The notes under the pieces were generated by a model, which saw nothing but the letters and a program-made list of their open reading frames with translations, searched no databases and was not told the origin of the DNA. A DNA stretch of 6,523 nucleotides. Source: Pseudomonadota bacterium. Its GTDB lineage: Bacteria > Pseudomonadota > Gammaproteobacteria > Burkholderiales > Casimicrobiaceae. The DNA is taken from assembly GCA_029571495.1 (NCBI GenBank), contig JAKPSO010000688.1:1-6523 (forward strand), written 5' to 3'. Below, in pieces: positions 6,213 to 6,523 of this stretch. Position 1 is the stretch's first letter. Each line of letters opens with the position of its first letter. Made by a program: the position numbers and the translations under genes.

Positions 6213-6523
6213 TCAAACCATCCAGTCTGCGAGTTTCAATTGCGCTACGTTTTCGAAATGCCGTGTGTTGTGAGTGATCAGCGTCAATTTTTCGGCTAAG
6301 GCGTGAGCGGCGATCAGGGCGTCCATGTCGCCAATGGGGGTGCCCTGCGTTTTGAGAGCGTGTTTCAACGCGCCGTAGTGATCAGCTGCGTCGATACTCC
6401 ACTCAACACTCGGTACTCGCAAAAGAAAACTGTCGATCAGGTTCCGACGGCGGTCGTCTGGGGCCATCCTCATTTGCCCGTAGCGCAGCTCAGCGCGGAC
6501 GATGCTCGAAATTGCGAGGGTGC
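6213..6523 (-). CDS. vapC: VapC-like PIN-domain toxin (type II toxin-antitoxin), C-terminal part
   Basis: The frame is open to the window edge beyond the first in-window ATG (6473), adding 16 residues that include ISSIVRAELRYG, a VapC hallmark, so the gene is a partial one and not an 86-residue protein. About 102 residues are visible, ending at TGA 6213-6215. The PIN signatures are the Glu of AELRYG, GTPIGDMDALIAAHA with the metal-binding Asp, TLITHNTRHF, and a closing LKLADWMV, as in VapC proteins of about 130 residues. The N-terminal LDTN motif with the first catalytic Asp should lie 30-40 residues beyond the edge. VapC toxins are Mg-dependent RNases that cleave tRNA or rRNA and are held in check by a VapB antitoxin, normally encoded just upstream, here outside the window. 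Activity cannot be judged without the N-terminus. Confidence 0.88.
   Translation of the reverse strand, partial: TLAISSIVRAELRYGQMRMAPDDRRRNLIDSFLLRVPSVEWSIDAADHYGALKHALKTQGTPIGDMDALIAAHALAEKLTLITHNTRHFENVAQLKLADWMV

Noticed and set aside
6213..6473. Treating the PIN-domain gene as a complete 86-residue protein starting at 6473
   Set aside because: The frame is open to the window edge and the extra residues include the conserved AELRYG motif, so the ATG at 6473 is internal.

Overview
The window looks like accessory chromosome of a moderately GC-rich proteobacterium, probably beta- or gammaproteobacterial. This is inferred from family content: SCPU-type secreted pilins, DUF1566 (Lcl C-terminal) secreted proteins, dockerin-like tails and a VapC toxin. 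No rRNA, tRNA, IS element or CRISPR array is visible, so the taxonomy is a guess.

Layout. Positions 2-750 (+) hold the end of a chaperone/usher-type pilus operon: the C-terminal part of one spore coat U (SCPU) domain protein and a complete second one, joined by an ATGA stop/start overlap and followed by a strong hairpin at 752-780. Positions 836-1513 (+) encode a 225-residue stand-alone protein that matches only the C-terminal (TOPRIM and tail) half of GyrB/ParE. It keeps all the metal-binding acidic residues but has no ATPase half. Positions 1518-5940 (-) hold a two-gene block read in the opposite direction: a secreted single-DUF1566 protein, then after only 4 nt a 1154-residue secreted mosaic. 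The mosaic consists of a signal peptide, three DUF1566 units about 150 residues long, an alpha/beta-hydrolase (lipase/esterase-like) domain, a beta-rich domain and two dockerin-like EF-hand repeats. Immediately after its TGA stop the same frame stays open for 68 codons and encodes what looks like the second half of a third dockerin-like repeat. Positions 6213-6523 (-) hold the C-terminal part of a VapC-like PIN-domain toxin that runs off the window; its antitoxin would lie outside.

How the genes relate. The two SCPU genes belong together as pilus subunits. The two DUF1566 genes form a probable operon of exported proteins, the larger carrying an enzyme domain. Nothing ties the TOPRIM protein or the PIN toxin functionally to these. 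The most notable points are the TOPRIM-only GyrB-like protein, the DUF1566(x3)-hydrolase-dockerin architecture, and the in-frame TGA that cuts off a third dockerin-like unit.
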